From: Algoriphagus sp.
GTDB taxonomy: Bacteria > Bacteroidota > Bacteroidia > Cytophagales > Cyclobacteriaceae
Reading direction: 5' to 3'
Assembly: GCA_029945945.1 (NCBI GenBank)
Contig: JAQSDM010000005.1
Location: forward strand, 806,001 to 870,000
DNA: 64,000 nucleotides
Each line of letters starts with the position of its first letter. Position 1 is the stretch's first letter. This document shows positions 8,384-17,979 of this stretch, piece after piece. Under the pieces are notes generated by a model. It had not been told where the DNA came from. It did no database searches and saw only the letters and a program-made list of their open reading frames with translations. A program made the translations under genes and the position numbers.

Positions 8384-11300
8384 TTAAGCTTCTTTAATTT
8401 TGGGGTGATTGACAAAGTACATGTTCATCACCCCTTTATTTTTTACAGGAATTTTACCTCTGTGTTCACATTCAAACTGATCAGCAATCACTTGATAGTG
8501 ATCCTCTGAGATATTAATTTTTCCAGGCTCGCCATTGCTCTCCATACGGGAGGCGATATTTACCGTATCTCCCCAGATATCATACGCAAACTTCCTGGAT
8601 CCTACCACGCCAGCTACGACCGGACCGGAGTGAATTCCGATTCGGATTGCAAAGGGGGCTTTTTCTTTGGATACTCTCTCCTTGTTGTACGATTCCACAA
8701 ATTCCAGAATTTTTAGACCCGCATTCACCATGCGAACTGCGTGATCTGATGAGGGAGTAGGTATTCCTCCGGCGGCCATGTAGGCATCTCCTATGGTTTT
8801 GATTTTCTCCAAACCAAACTCATCCATGATTTCGTCAAACTTTGTGAAAAATTCGTGCAGATTTTTTACCAGATTGTCCGGAGTCATTGCCTGTGCAATG
8901 GTCGTGAAATCTTTGATGTCAATAAACATTACAGAGACATGATCATATAATCTTGCTGAGGCTTTACCTTTCAGAATCAGTTCGGAAGCGATCTCTTTTG
9001 GAAGAATATTCAGTAGGAGAGAGTCACTTTTCTGTTTTTCTTCTTCAAGCTCCCGAGTTCGTTCTTTCACGAGATTTTCCATGTTTTCGTACAAAAGAGC
9101 GTTTTCAATGATTCCGCCGATTTGTCCCGCCATGAGCCTCATCAGGCTGATATGGCCTTTTTGGAAAGCATTACTTGTCTGGCTGTGGGTAAGGTAAATC
9201 ATACCCGATATCTTCGATTGGCTGATGAATGGAATGCAAAGGATCGATCTCAGATTTTTATTCCGAACTACAAAATCTGTGTCAAATGGTTTGGTGACCA
9301 TAGCATCTTCTATTAGCAAAGGCTCTTTGGTTGCCTTGGCATAATTGACCACCGAGGCGCTGACTTCGTGGTACTTTTCCAATTCTACTTTTGGGAACTG
9401 AGTATGAAGGCTATGATTCGCCTGAGTCGATACCTCTACGATCCAGTTTTTGTTTCTATTGATCAAAAAGTGTCCTTCCTGCGCTCCTGTATTTTCCATA
9501 GCGTAGGTAATGAGCTTTTCCAAAAGTGCCTCCAGCTTTATTTCTCCCACGAGGGCATCCATTGTTTTCACCAGAGTTTTGGTATCAATTTGGCCCAACT
9601 CCATGGAAGAAACTGGAAGACCGGATTGAATCCCCTCAATTTTCCCTTCAGGAGAAATTTCTTTCTCCTGGCTGAGAAGTTGTTTTGCTTTTGCTCTTAT
9701 GCCGATTCGTTTTGCCTCGCTGGCAGCCTGATTTCTCCAGGAGTCAAATTTTGGATGATTTTGTTCAAGGAGGTGATTGCTATACGCTTCAGTTAACAGG
9801 ATGAAATAGCGTGTGTGTCGAAGCTCTTTTATCTGATTCAGAGCATGCTCAAACTTTTGGGTATCCAGTTTTTTGGTTGTGAAATAATCCAGTTCTGCTT
9901 CAAAATACTGGATGAAAGGGCTGTAGCAAAGAGGGTTGAGTTTGGATAGAAACTCTAATTCGCTGATGGTTTCTTTTATTATCCCTTTGAGGTTAATGTT
10001 CCGATATTTAGTTTCCCGGATTTGGTGAAGTAAAAAGCAAGCATTTATCGCCCGGCTGATTTTATAGAAAATAATGAAAAATGAAGTTGGCTGGTTTTTA
10101 ATATGATTCAGGAAATTTTCGAAATGATCAAAAGCCTCATTGTGTTTAGAAAATAACAAATACGTGCAACCGAAATAACCGTGATAGGATAGAAGGTAGA
10201 TGTTATTGTTTTCACGAATTGCAGTCCGAAAGTTTTCCTCAGTTTTCTTGGGTAAATCAATTAATGCCTGTTCAATATTTCTTTCCTCTTCGATGGTTAC
10301 CTGAATACATTTTTCTACGATTTGAGTGATCGCATTTTGGTTGCCAAAGTTGTATTGGAGAGCAAATTTCCCGGTTTCAATCACGTCTTTTTGGTGCGCG
10401 ACAAAGTCAGTGCCCACGTGGAATCTGAGTGCATTTCTGAAAAATAAATTCCAGCAAGCATATTCCATGTTACCAAACTCAAGCCCTTTCAGATAGCCTT
10501 CATAAGTAAGGGGTATGCTGTCGACCACATTATTTTTAATATGGGACGTAAAAGAAACATACATCATATTGATCGTTGCAGCATACTTCATCCGATCCGG
10601 CCTGTTCAATAATTCGATCGAGTTTTTCACCACCTCATATCCATCAGCTGGCTTTTTGAGAGCCGTTGTCAGGATCAATCCGTAGGAAGCAATTCCAATT
10701 ACTGATTCAGGGGCCATTCCCTTTTTGAGAGTCAGCTGGATCATCTTGAAAATCAAAATCGGGTAGGTATCGATGTTGACAAAAAAGTAAGAGGACAGAG
10801 ATGCCAGCAATAACTTGAATGTTGCAAGTGTCAATGGATCAGTTGTTTCCGGTATGTCCTTAAGCATATTAAGCTTAGCCCTCGGTAGTGCCATCTGTAT
10901 TTTGATGGCATGATATATTACCTGAACCTTACTGGCTTTTTCAGGGATATTAATTCCAACTTCAAGCAAAGCTTTTTGTGCAACGGTTACAGCTTTTTTA
11001 GGGAGGTTAGCAAAACCCAGGCAGCGGACAATGACTTCATTGACCATGATCCGATGGAGGATTGATTTGGCTTCTGCGAATGAAAGTGTTTCGAATTTTT
11101 TCTGTTGCTCTTCGTCTTTTAGCAAATAAGAATATTCCAATGCACTGATCATCACCTGAAATTTCTCCTCAGAATTCAGTTGCTCTTTCAGGATTTCAAA
11201 TGCTTTTTCTGCAAAATTCAAAGCTCCTTCAAAGGAAGCAGATTGAGCAGATTTGGCACTTGCATCCAGTAAAAGCCGGCCGATTTCGGCTTTATTCGAA

Positions 11301-13510
11301 GCTTTATTAACCTGATCATACCCCAAAGCAAAATGAAGGGCGATTTCGATTGGTTTTTCCTGGATTTGCTCTGGAGAAAGCCTTTTTAGGTAAATCTGTC
11401 CAACTTCAAAGTGGAATCTGCTTTCTTCCTTTTTTTCCAACAAAGCATAGACTGCTTGCTGAATTCGGGCATGTGCAAATCTGAATTTCACATCCTTGTT
11501 GGTTTCCCCATAAAACTCCGGAATGTATCGGTAATCATTCCCCATCGGAATCAAAGAGCCTTCCTGTATCAGAGGCCAAAGGTATTGGTGAACAGAGGTG
11601 GAGGATTTTTCAGTAATGATAGACAACTGAAAAAGCGAAAACTCTATTCCAAAAACTGAAGCTGCCTTGATGACATGGAGCGCTTCTTCAGGAAGTTTTC
11701 GGATTCTCATCAACAGCAAATCAACTATATTCTCACTTAGATTTTGAGCTTTAATAGTCCGAATGTCCCACGTCCATTTGTTACTTTGGTAATCAAAGAG
11801 AAGCAGCTTTTGGGTGTAGAGCGATTCGAGAAATTTATTCAGAGAAAAGGCATTTCCCTTTGTTTTTTCATAGATCAATTCCGCGAGTTCTGCTACTTCG
11901 AGTGACTCTAGTTGAAGGGTGTCAGAGACTAAACTGGCTACGTGCCGTGCGTCCAATGGTTGAAGATGAATTTCCTGGATAATCAGGTAATTCTGATCCA
12001 GGTTATTTTTTTTGATACTATTGATTGCCTGGGTGAAAGGATGAAATTCAGAAACTTCGTTGTCCCGATAGGAGACCAGAATCATCAGGTGGGTCAGGTT
12101 ATAATTATTGAAAAGACTCTTCAATAATTCAATGGAAGCGTCATTGGCCCATTGATAATCATCCAAAAACAGAACCAGTGGAGTTGACTCCGAGGCAAGA
12201 CTTTGGAGGAAAGAATTGATTGTAAACTGGATCCTTTGCTGATTTTCGTATCCTGTGAGTTGGACTAGTTCAGGCTGCGGTGGGAGAATGTGTTTTAAGT
12301 TTGGGGCTAAATCGATGATAATCTGTCCCAATCCTTTCAAATCTTTATTCAGCTTTTTTGACCAATACTTTTGAATGGAGGGAGACTCCACTATCAACCA
12401 ATCGGCAAACTGCCTGAATGCCTTGATGAACGCTAGATAGGGTGTTTGCCTGTCCAGAATATCAAAAGCACCCGAAAGGAAAATCCCGTTTTTCGAAGAA
12501 GTATTTCTGTATAGTTCCTGGCAAAGGACGCTTTTTCCTACACCGCTGTATCCGCCAATTGTCAGCAGGATTTTCTTTCCGGCAAGTGTATCTTCAAACC
12601 GTTCCTGAAGCCAATTGATCTCCTCTTCCCGACCGTAAAGCTTTTGGCTGATGTGAAGTTTGGAGGCGATATCAGTTTTTCCAGGTTCGAGATCCCTGAT
12701 TTCGCCAAAGGAATTTAAATCATCAAGGCAATGATTAAAATCCACTAACAGTCCAGGTATGGATTGGTAGCGCTCTTCAGCAGTTTTTGCCAGAAGTTTA
12801 AGTATGATTTTATCGAGCGTTGCGGGGATTTTACTGTTGTGAACCCCTGGAGCTACCGGATTTATTGCCAGGTGACAATGGATAAGTGTGAGTACATCCT
12901 TTTCAACAAAAGGGGTCACCCCGGTGAGCATTTCATAGAAAGTAGCTCCAAGGGAATAATAGTCGCTTCGCTGATCTTGTTTCCGATTCATTCTGCCGGT
13001 TTGCTCCGGAGAAATGTATTCAATGGTTCCATTGATCAATGGAATTGGTTCAAATTGGAGTTCCAGGTTTTCGATCGATGAGCCAAATTCATAGTCAATG
13101 AGCGTACAGTTTTGCAGCCGCTCATCGACTATGATGTTTTTAGGGTTGATATCGTTGTGAAGGATTCCTTGTTGATGAAGATTTTGAACCTCATGGCAAA
13201 TCAGAATTGCAAGCTGAAGAAATTCCCTTGGCTCAAAGCCCTTTTCGGGAATAAGGTCCTTCAGGGGTTTACCCTCAATGAAATCTCTGACCATGACCAG
13301 CCTGCCATTATAGAGCATGACCTGGGAATTGACCTGAGCATGAAAGGAACGAGTAGAAATTGACGCCTCATTATGAAGTCTTCCCAAGTCACCGGTCAGG
13401 TCTTCTTTAATTAATACGGTATTACTGGTTTCGCTTTTCCCTGTGAAAAGTTTGCTCCGATGGCTTTCATGGAGTAAATGGAGTTTCTCTATCTGAGGCA
13501 GCTCGTTCAC
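8384..13510 (-). CDS. Giant signalling protein: Ser/Thr kinase-like, AAA ATPase, helical repeats, GAF, class III adenylate cyclase
   Basis: A 1708-residue protein. Residues 1-270 form a protein-kinase-like domain with Lys35, the catalytic loop HNDINPKN (118-125) and an altered magnesium loop (IDYEFG, 138-143, in place of DFG). A Walker A motif GGYSGVGKS (319-327) begins an AAA/STAND-type ATPase, followed by a long helical TPR-like region (about 600-1300). A GAF domain lies at about 1310-1460, then a coiled coil (LVKERTRELEEE). The C-terminal class III cyclase domain (1525-1700) has both metal Asp (1531 and 1575), the adenine-selecting Lys/Asp (EKIKTIG, YDIWG) and the transition-state Asn/Arg (NIASR). 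It should therefore make cAMP as a homodimer. The start is GTG, overlapping the carotenoid oxygenase stop (GTGA), so the two are translationally coupled. Whether the kinase is active is uncertain. Confidence 0.9.
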   Translation of the reverse strand: MNELPQIEKLHLLHESHRSKLFTGKSETSNTVLIKEDLTGDLGRLHNEASISTRSFHAQVNSQVMLYNGRLVMVRDFIEGKPLKDLIPEKGFEPREFLQLAILICHEVQNLHQQGILHNDINPKNIIVDERLQNCTLIDYEFGSSIENLELQFEPIPLINGTIEYISPEQTGRMNRKQDQRSDYYSLGATFYEMLTGVTPFVEKDVLTLIHCHLAINPVAPGVHNSKIPATLDKIILKLLAKTAEERYQSIPGLLVDFNHCLDDLNSFGEIRDLEPGKTDIASKLHISQKLYGREEEINWLQERFEDTLAGKKILLTIGGYSGVGKSVLCQELYRNTSSKNGIFLSGAFDILDRQTPYLAFIKAFRQFADWLIVESPSIQKYWSKKLNKDLKGLGQIIIDLAPNLKHILPPQPELVQLTGYENQQRIQFTINSFLQSLASESTPLVLFLDDYQWANDASIELLKSLFNNYNLTHLMILVSYRDNEVSEFHPFTQAINSIKKNNLDQNYLIIQEIHLQPLDARHVASLVSDTLQLESLEVAELAELIYEKTKGNAFSLNKFLESLYTQKLLLFDYQSNKWTWDIRTIKAQNLSENIVDLLLMRIRKLPEEALHVIKAASVFGIEFSLFQLSIITEKSSTSVHQYLWPLIQEGSLIPMGNDYRYIPEFYGETNKDVKFRFAHARIQQAVYALLEKKEESRFHFEVGQIYLKRLSPEQIQEKPIEIALHFALGYDQVNKASNKAEIGRLLLDASAKSAQSASFEGALNFAEKAFEILKEQLNSEEKFQVMISALEYSYLLKDEEQQKKFETLSFAEAKSILHRIMVNEVIVRCLGFANLPKKAVTVAQKALLEVGINIPEKASKVQVIYHAIKIQMALPRAKLNMLKDIPETTDPLTLATFKLLLASLSSYFFVNIDTYPILIFKMIQLTLKKGMAPESVIGIASYGLILTTALKKPADGYEVVKNSIELLNRPDRMKYAATINMMYVSFTSHIKNNVVDSIPLTYEGYLKGLEFGNMEYACWNLFFRNALRFHVGTDFVAHQKDVIETGKFALQYNFGNQNAITQIVEKCIQVTIEEERNIEQALIDLPKKTEENFRTAIRENNNIYLLSYHGYFGCTYLLFSKHNEAFDHFENFLNHIKNQPTSFFIIFYKISRAINACFLLHQIRETKYRNINLKGIIKETISELEFLSKLNPLCYSPFIQYFEAELDYFTTKKLDTQKFEHALNQIKELRHTRYFILLTEAYSNHLLEQNHPKFDSWRNQAASEAKRIGIRAKAKQLLSQEKEISPEGKIEGIQSGLPVSSMELGQIDTKTLVKTMDALVGEIKLEALLEKLITYAMENTGAQEGHFLINRNKNWIVEVSTQANHSLHTQFPKVELEKYHEVSASVVNYAKATKEPLLIEDAMVTKPFDTDFVVRNKNLRSILCIPFISQSKISGMIYLTHSQTSNAFQKGHISLMRLMAGQIGGIIENALLYENMENLVKERTRELEEEKQKSDSLLLNILPKEIASELILKGKASARLYDHVSVMFIDIKDFTTIAQAMTPDNLVKNLHEFFTKFDEIMDEFGLEKIKTIGDAYMAAGGIPTPSSDHAVRMVNAGLKILEFVESYNKERVSKEKAPFAIRIGIHSGPVVAGVVGSRKFAYDIWGDTVNIASRMESNGEPGKINISEDHYQVIADQFECEHRGKIPVKNKGVMNMYFVNHPKIKEA

Positions 13511-15729
13511 TTTTTCTGTTCGAAATGTGGGTAAATATGAGTTTCAAAAAACTCGGTCAAGAATTTTTTATCCGCACCGATTTTAATTGAATTGAGCACT
13601 TCTTCGTAGTCCTCCCTTGCAGTGATCCGATAAGTCTGATCTGAAGTTTCTGCTTGAGGAATCCAGGCGGTATGAAGTGTGAAGGCAAATTTCACGTGGT
13701 CATTTGTAAGTTTGCATATAGGCCCTTTACTTATTTGAGTTGCATCAAACACCCAAAATTCACTGCTGTAATTCCAGTTGCCAGCATCATTGAGCTGACC
13801 GACTTGGGCGGGACAGAAAAGATATCCATCTAATTCATCAGGCACACTGATGGTTGGTGTTTTCTTTGGGATAAAATGAATACCTCGAAGGTAAGTATGC
13901 TTGGCGAATTGGAAATAATCTTCCGGCTGCATCGTCAACAGATTGACCCGCGTGATGCTGAAAGGCAATTCACGCTCAGTTACTTCCCGGATCACGTCCA
14001 GGCTGAGTTTTCGGTGCGGATAATCCTGGTAAAGATTATAGACAAAATCTGTCAATAAGTTTTTGTCTGTCCCATCACTGATGTACCAAAGTTGCTTAAT
14101 CTGGGGCACCACTTTCTCAGCGGACAAAATGTCCCGGAATGTGTAAAGGACAATTGTCCAGGTATTTGGGCCGAGAATTTCCTCTTTGTATTTGCCAGGG
14201 TCTTCGTAAACCTGAGGTTCTGAAGTCATGAGGGTCATCGTTTTTGTGTCGATTTTCCATTTTCCAAGTCGGCTGATATCCATGCTGCCCACTGCAAAAA
14301 GGCTGTAATAATCAGGGTCAACATTTTCATTATCCAGTGCTCTTTTGTCAAACGTTCTCACCCACTCAGCTATACAGGTGGCAGCATTGTGAACTCCATA
14401 AAGTGTGATTACCCCATCCGGATTTGCGAAATCGCAGCTGTAGTGAATGGTTTCAATTGGGATAGGCCGATCAAGTCGATAGGCCGTGACAATTTCTTTT
14501 CCAGGAATAAGGTCTTTTCGTTTGACAATATAAACGGTCGTAAACGGTTCCATTTTCACAGTTCCTAATCGTCTGAGAAGTCGTTCGATTAGTTTGCTTT
14601 CAGGGAATGGATTGTCAAAAAGTAAGTCAATAGCAAACTTGAAAGAGCAATCCGTCAGGATAAGAAAGTCTTCGGTGATGCCTAACTGGTGCATGCATTC
14701 GTAGATGGCTAATTTATCTCTGAATTGATCCTGAAGGTCCCATTTGGTCAACGGGCCTTCCCCGTTCCAGGAAAGCAAATACATAAACATATCTCCTTTT
14801 GGCTCATCAGGATCATGTTGCTTTCCCTTGACATGGTGATTGAGATTTTTGAAAAAATCTCCGACTTTTCCCAGCACATGATGGTCTTCCGGATGATCCA
14901 CCAACTCATTTGCTAAGGATTCCAGTTTATTTTTGAATTCTTCCTTGTTGTGCCTCAGGTGATGGAGAGTTTGCTCCATGTGTGTAAATGAGCCTTTATC
15001 CCGTGAGTAATTTACCGTAAAAAGCTCTTTAGAGACGGGGTCAAAAACCGGATGGGCGGAAGTTTGAACGATTCCGAATGGCCAGGGAACCATTGGAGGT
15101 TCAGCAGTCATCCATTCACTTGCTTTCCCGACAGGTGAGATCAGTTCAAGGGATTTGGAATCTAATAAGTAAGGTCGGCCCACATCATAGGTGGCCATCA
15201 AACTCCCGCTTTTTTGATTTTTAAATTTAACCGGCTGGACAGCAGTATTGAGTTCGTTTCTTGCACCAAACACCATGCTCAATCGGGTAATCCCCATATT
15301 GTGAAATCCCATCAACCCGTGATGAGGTGTACCTTGTTTTGTAGCCTCATCGGCATAAAAGCAAGGAGGTTTCATGAGTTTAGTTTTAATTTTTGGAAAA
15401 GGTGATTGATTCAGGTCAACCTGGATGATCATCCCGTCACCATTCATGATGGGGGAGCCATGTTCCGGATTATTTTTCCCATCGGGCAGGTGGGAGGGAA
15501 AAGGAAGACCTCCTGAATTAACGGAGCCAACAGGGAGTGAAACAAGAAAAGCACCATGAAGGTCTGAAGGAAGTGTACCTTCTTTGACCTGAAGAAATCC
15601 TTCGTATTCTTCACGAGAAGTTTTAAGCAACGGCTCCTTGGCTTCACTTGTGACTGAACCAGATACTTTTGAAGAAGGCTTTTTCTTAAAAAAATTCAAG
15701 ATCATTTTTAGAAATTTTGAAAGTCCCAT
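13507..15729 (-). CDS. Carotenoid oxygenase (RPE65/CCD-like)
   Basis: A 740-residue protein, longer than the usual 450-550 residues. Family marks include NGDGM (96-100) and the four iron-binding histidines expected for the seven-bladed propeller: H226 (TSAHPVFD), H347 (MHQLGITED), H429 (ETIHYS) and H686 (TLHTAWIP). The LGITEDFLI segment is typical of carotenoid cleavage dioxygenases. An insertion of about 80 mostly charged, helical residues lies between H226 and H347 (about 245-310). The N-terminus has a short hydrophobic-basic segment, which could dock on membrane, but no true signal peptide. It would cleave a carotenoid to an apocarotenal such as retinal (substrate unknown). It is first in a two-gene unit with the kinase/cyclase. 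Confidence 0.87.
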   Translation of the reverse strand: MGLSKFLKMILNFFKKKPSSKVSGSVTSEAKEPLLKTSREEYEGFLQVKEGTLPSDLHGAFLVSLPVGSVNSGGLPFPSHLPDGKNNPEHGSPIMNGDGMIIQVDLNQSPFPKIKTKLMKPPCFYADEATKQGTPHHGLMGFHNMGITRLSMVFGARNELNTAVQPVKFKNQKSGSLMATYDVGRPYLLDSKSLELISPVGKASEWMTAEPPMVPWPFGIVQTSAHPVFDPVSKELFTVNYSRDKGSFTHMEQTLHHLRHNKEEFKNKLESLANELVDHPEDHHVLGKVGDFFKNLNHHVKGKQHDPDEPKGDMFMYLLSWNGEGPLTKWDLQDQFRDKLAIYECMHQLGITEDFLILTDCSFKFAIDLLFDNPFPESKLIERLLRRLGTVKMEPFTTVYIVKRKDLIPGKEIVTAYRLDRPIPIETIHYSCDFANPDGVITLYGVHNAATCIAEWVRTFDKRALDNENVDPDYYSLFAVGSMDISRLGKWKIDTKTMTLMTSEPQVYEDPGKYKEEILGPNTWTIVLYTFRDILSAEKVVPQIKQLWYISDGTDKNLLTDFVYNLYQDYPHRKLSLDVIREVTERELPFSITRVNLLTMQPEDYFQFAKHTYLRGIHFIPKKTPTISVPDELDGYLFCPAQVGQLNDAGNWNYSSEFWVFDATQISKGPICKLTNDHVKFAFTLHTAWIPQAETSDQTYRITAREDYEEVLNSIKIGADKKFLTEFFETHIYPHFEQKK

Positions 15730-15893
15730 TACAGAGAAGAATAATTAAGTTTAAATCCAAGACTGCTTGATGAATATTAGTTAAAAAAAGCCGAATTATA
15801 TATTCCATAATGGAAAAATACTTAGATAATTTTCTTCTCTCTTTTTAATCAGGTTTGTAAAAATAATGTAAATTTCTAAGCAAGATGATTTTA

Positions 15894-15924
15894 GAAAAAA
15901 AGCCTCCGGATTTTTCCGAAGGCC
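15894..15924 (-). terminator. Intrinsic terminator for the lipoprotein gene at 15973
   Basis: Read on the minus strand: GCCTTCGGA, loop of A, TCCGGAGGC, then a run of seven T. The gap 15730-15972 otherwise holds only the AT-rich presumed promoter of the carotenoid oxygenase gene. Confidence 0.85.
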
Positions 15925-15972
15925 AAAAAATACTCAAGTTTCACCCCTGAACGTTGAGTTATTATAGTCGAA

Positions 15973-17259
15973 TCAGTTTTTAAGAAATACGACATCCGCA
16001 GCGATTCGGATTAGGTTTCCTTCCTCAAGCAGGTAGGAAATCCCGGCATACAATCCGTCTGCACCACCTTCCAAAGCAGTAAATTGGTTTTGTCCGGCCA
16101 ATAGATTTTTCCCGATCACTTCCCATTCTTTTCCTTTCAGTTTGTAAAGTTTGTCATCCTGTCTGGCAATCATGTAAACATTGCTTCCGGTGAAAGCGAT
16201 GTCCTTGAATTCCCTGGTGACTCCATTGCTTGCAGGAAGTGTGGTCGGGAGATTTACTCCCTCAGCTACTGTTTCTATTCCGGAACCGGTGTAATTATAG
16301 ATGTCCAAAATGTTTTGATTGTCCCAGCGGCGGATGACGATGTATGGCTGATCCGGGTTGTTTGGATTTTTATACAGATACATATTGTGCTTCTTCTCCA
16401 TTGAAAGAGTTTCGCCCACTTTTCCAATTGACTTGGAAGTAATCGAGCTAAAACTTGTGCCGTCAAAGGAGACCACATGCAGCTTTCCATCTGTGGTGTT
16501 CACAGCATTGTAACTGATCCAGGTCCAGAAGATTTTATTTGGATTGCCAGCTTTGGAGGCATCATTGGTGAAATTAATCCCCACGTTTCGGATGTCGTTT
16601 AGGTCTGTCAGATCCCATCGATCTTGCGCAGGAGTAGGTCCTGGAACAAACGTGAAAAGACTCGGTCTCCCTGTGTTGGAATTGAGTCCCATGCTCAGGA
16701 CAAATGTTTTTCCTTTCAGAGAAAACATATATCCCTGATCCGAAGTGGTCATGACGATCTGCTGGTATTTTTGGGTGCTGTGGTTATGGAGCACACCGCG
16801 GGAATTTCCATAGGATCCGTGTGAGACCAAGTTTGATCCATAGTTGTATGAGATCAACTGATCGTCACTCGTGATTTCATTTTCATTGCCCGGATGAAGA
16901 AAATTTCCTCCGAAAACCGGATCCAGAATCAATTCACTAGTGGTATTTACTTTATGAGTATAGGAGGTGCCACCAAAACTTGTGAAGGACTCAGAGATGA
17001 AGGAAAGCTTTCCATTTTTCTCAAAAAGTTTCCGGATATACATTTCATGGCGATTGTTGAGATCACCGTTGAAAGCATAGACGCGAAACTTAAATTGAGC
17101 TCCCTGCTTGCTGTAAAAGTCTTTTGCATCGGCAACCTCTTTTCCCAAAGGATCTGAAGTTCCCACAGTGGAGTCATCGTCTGTGGAATCTCCTTCTAAA
17201 AGTGAGCAAGAATTGAATGCGATTAAAAAGAATAGAAATAGAAAATTCCTTCGTCTCAT
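15973..17259 (-). CDS. Lipoprotein, probable beta-propeller, function unknown
   Basis: A 428-residue protein whose leader ends in NSC (Cys18), followed by an acidic Ser/Asp/Thr spacer of about 15 residues of the kind that often precedes surface-exposed lipoprotein domains in Bacteroidota. The body consists of repeated beta-strand units with aromatic and Gly-Asn turns (GLYAGISYL, NVYMIARQDDKLYKL), suggesting a propeller. No catalytic motif was found. A strong terminator follows, and a two-component system is transcribed toward it from upstream with a 69-bp gap, so the system could regulate it, but this is only positional. Confidence 0.75.
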   Translation of the reverse strand: MRRRNFLFLFFLIAFNSCSLLEGDSTDDDSTVGTSDPLGKEVADAKDFYSKQGAQFKFRVYAFNGDLNNRHEMYIRKLFEKNGKLSFISESFTSFGGTSYTHKVNTTSELILDPVFGGNFLHPGNENEITSDDQLISYNYGSNLVSHGSYGNSRGVLHNHSTQKYQQIVMTTSDQGYMFSLKGKTFVLSMGLNSNTGRPSLFTFVPGPTPAQDRWDLTDLNDIRNVGINFTNDASKAGNPNKIFWTWISYNAVNTTDGKLHVVSFDGTSFSSITSKSIGKVGETLSMEKKHNMYLYKNPNNPDQPYIVIRRWDNQNILDIYNYTGSGIETVAEGVNLPTTLPASNGVTREFKDIAFTGSNVYMIARQDDKLYKLKGKEWEVIGKNLLAGQNQFTALEGGADGLYAGISYLLEEGNLIRIAADVVFLKN

Positions 17260-17328
17260 AAATACAGATTTAGGAGCGAAAATTAGGAGAGATTCTATCC
17301 CCTGGAAATACTGAAAAATGCGTATTTC

Positions 17329-17979
17329 TTAATTTATGAGGCGGTTTGCCTTTGCTTTTTGTACAGCCTCCAGTTTGTTGTGAACCTGAAGTTTAGAGTA
17401 GATATTGTCCACATGTTTTTTCACAGTTCCTCCGGACAAAAAAAGATTTTCGGCAATAATATGATATTTCAGGCCTTTGCTTAGTTGCTCCAGGATTTCT
17501 ATTTCTCGCTTTGAAAGCTTGATTTCTTCAGTTTGTTCCGGGGTTTCAAGGGGTAGTGGATTTCTTAGAAGCCTTAGTGTTTTTAATGCAATAATCGGGG
17601 TCATTACCGCTCCGCCGTTGAGAGTTTCTTTGACAGCTGATGCTAACTCGCCGAGTTCAGTTTCTTTGAGGAGATATCCATCTGCACCGGCCTTGATGGA
17701 ATTGAAGATTTTATCGTCGTCGTCAAATACTGTCAGCATGATGATTTTGATCTGTGGATACCGCTGCTTGATAAGAAAAGTAGCCTCGATTCCATCCATT
17801 TCAGGCATTTCGATATCCATGAAAATCAAGTCCACGTTCGGGTCTTTCTGGAGTTTTTCTAGCAGCTCTTTTCCATTAGTCGCTTTTACCTTGATCTGGA
17901 TTTCCTCCAGAGTTGAGATTTTCTGTGAAATGGCCTTCAGAATATAGGGGTTGTCTTCTGCGATAGCGATCTTAACCAT
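17329..17979 (-). CDS. NarL/FixJ-type response regulator
   Basis: A 216-residue protein with an N-terminal receiver domain (acidic pocket E8/D9; phospho-acceptor D55 in FMDIEMPEMDG; Thr84; Lys105) and a C-terminal LuxR-type helix-turn-helix (LSKREIEILEQLSKG through GTVKKHVDNIYSKL). It is the partner of the sensor kinase encoded directly upstream, whose stop it overlaps by 8 bp. Targets are unknown; the neighbouring lipoprotein at 15973 is a candidate. Confidence 0.93.
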   Translation of the reverse strand: MVKIAIAEDNPYILKAISQKISTLEEIQIKVKATNGKELLEKLQKDPNVDLIFMDIEMPEMDGIEATFLIKQRYPQIKIIMLTVFDDDDKIFNSIKAGADGYLLKETELGELASAVKETLNGGAVMTPIIALKTLRLLRNPLPLETPEQTEEIKLSKREIEILEQLSKGLKYHIIAENLFLSGGTVKKHVDNIYSKLQVHNKLEAVQKAKANRLIN

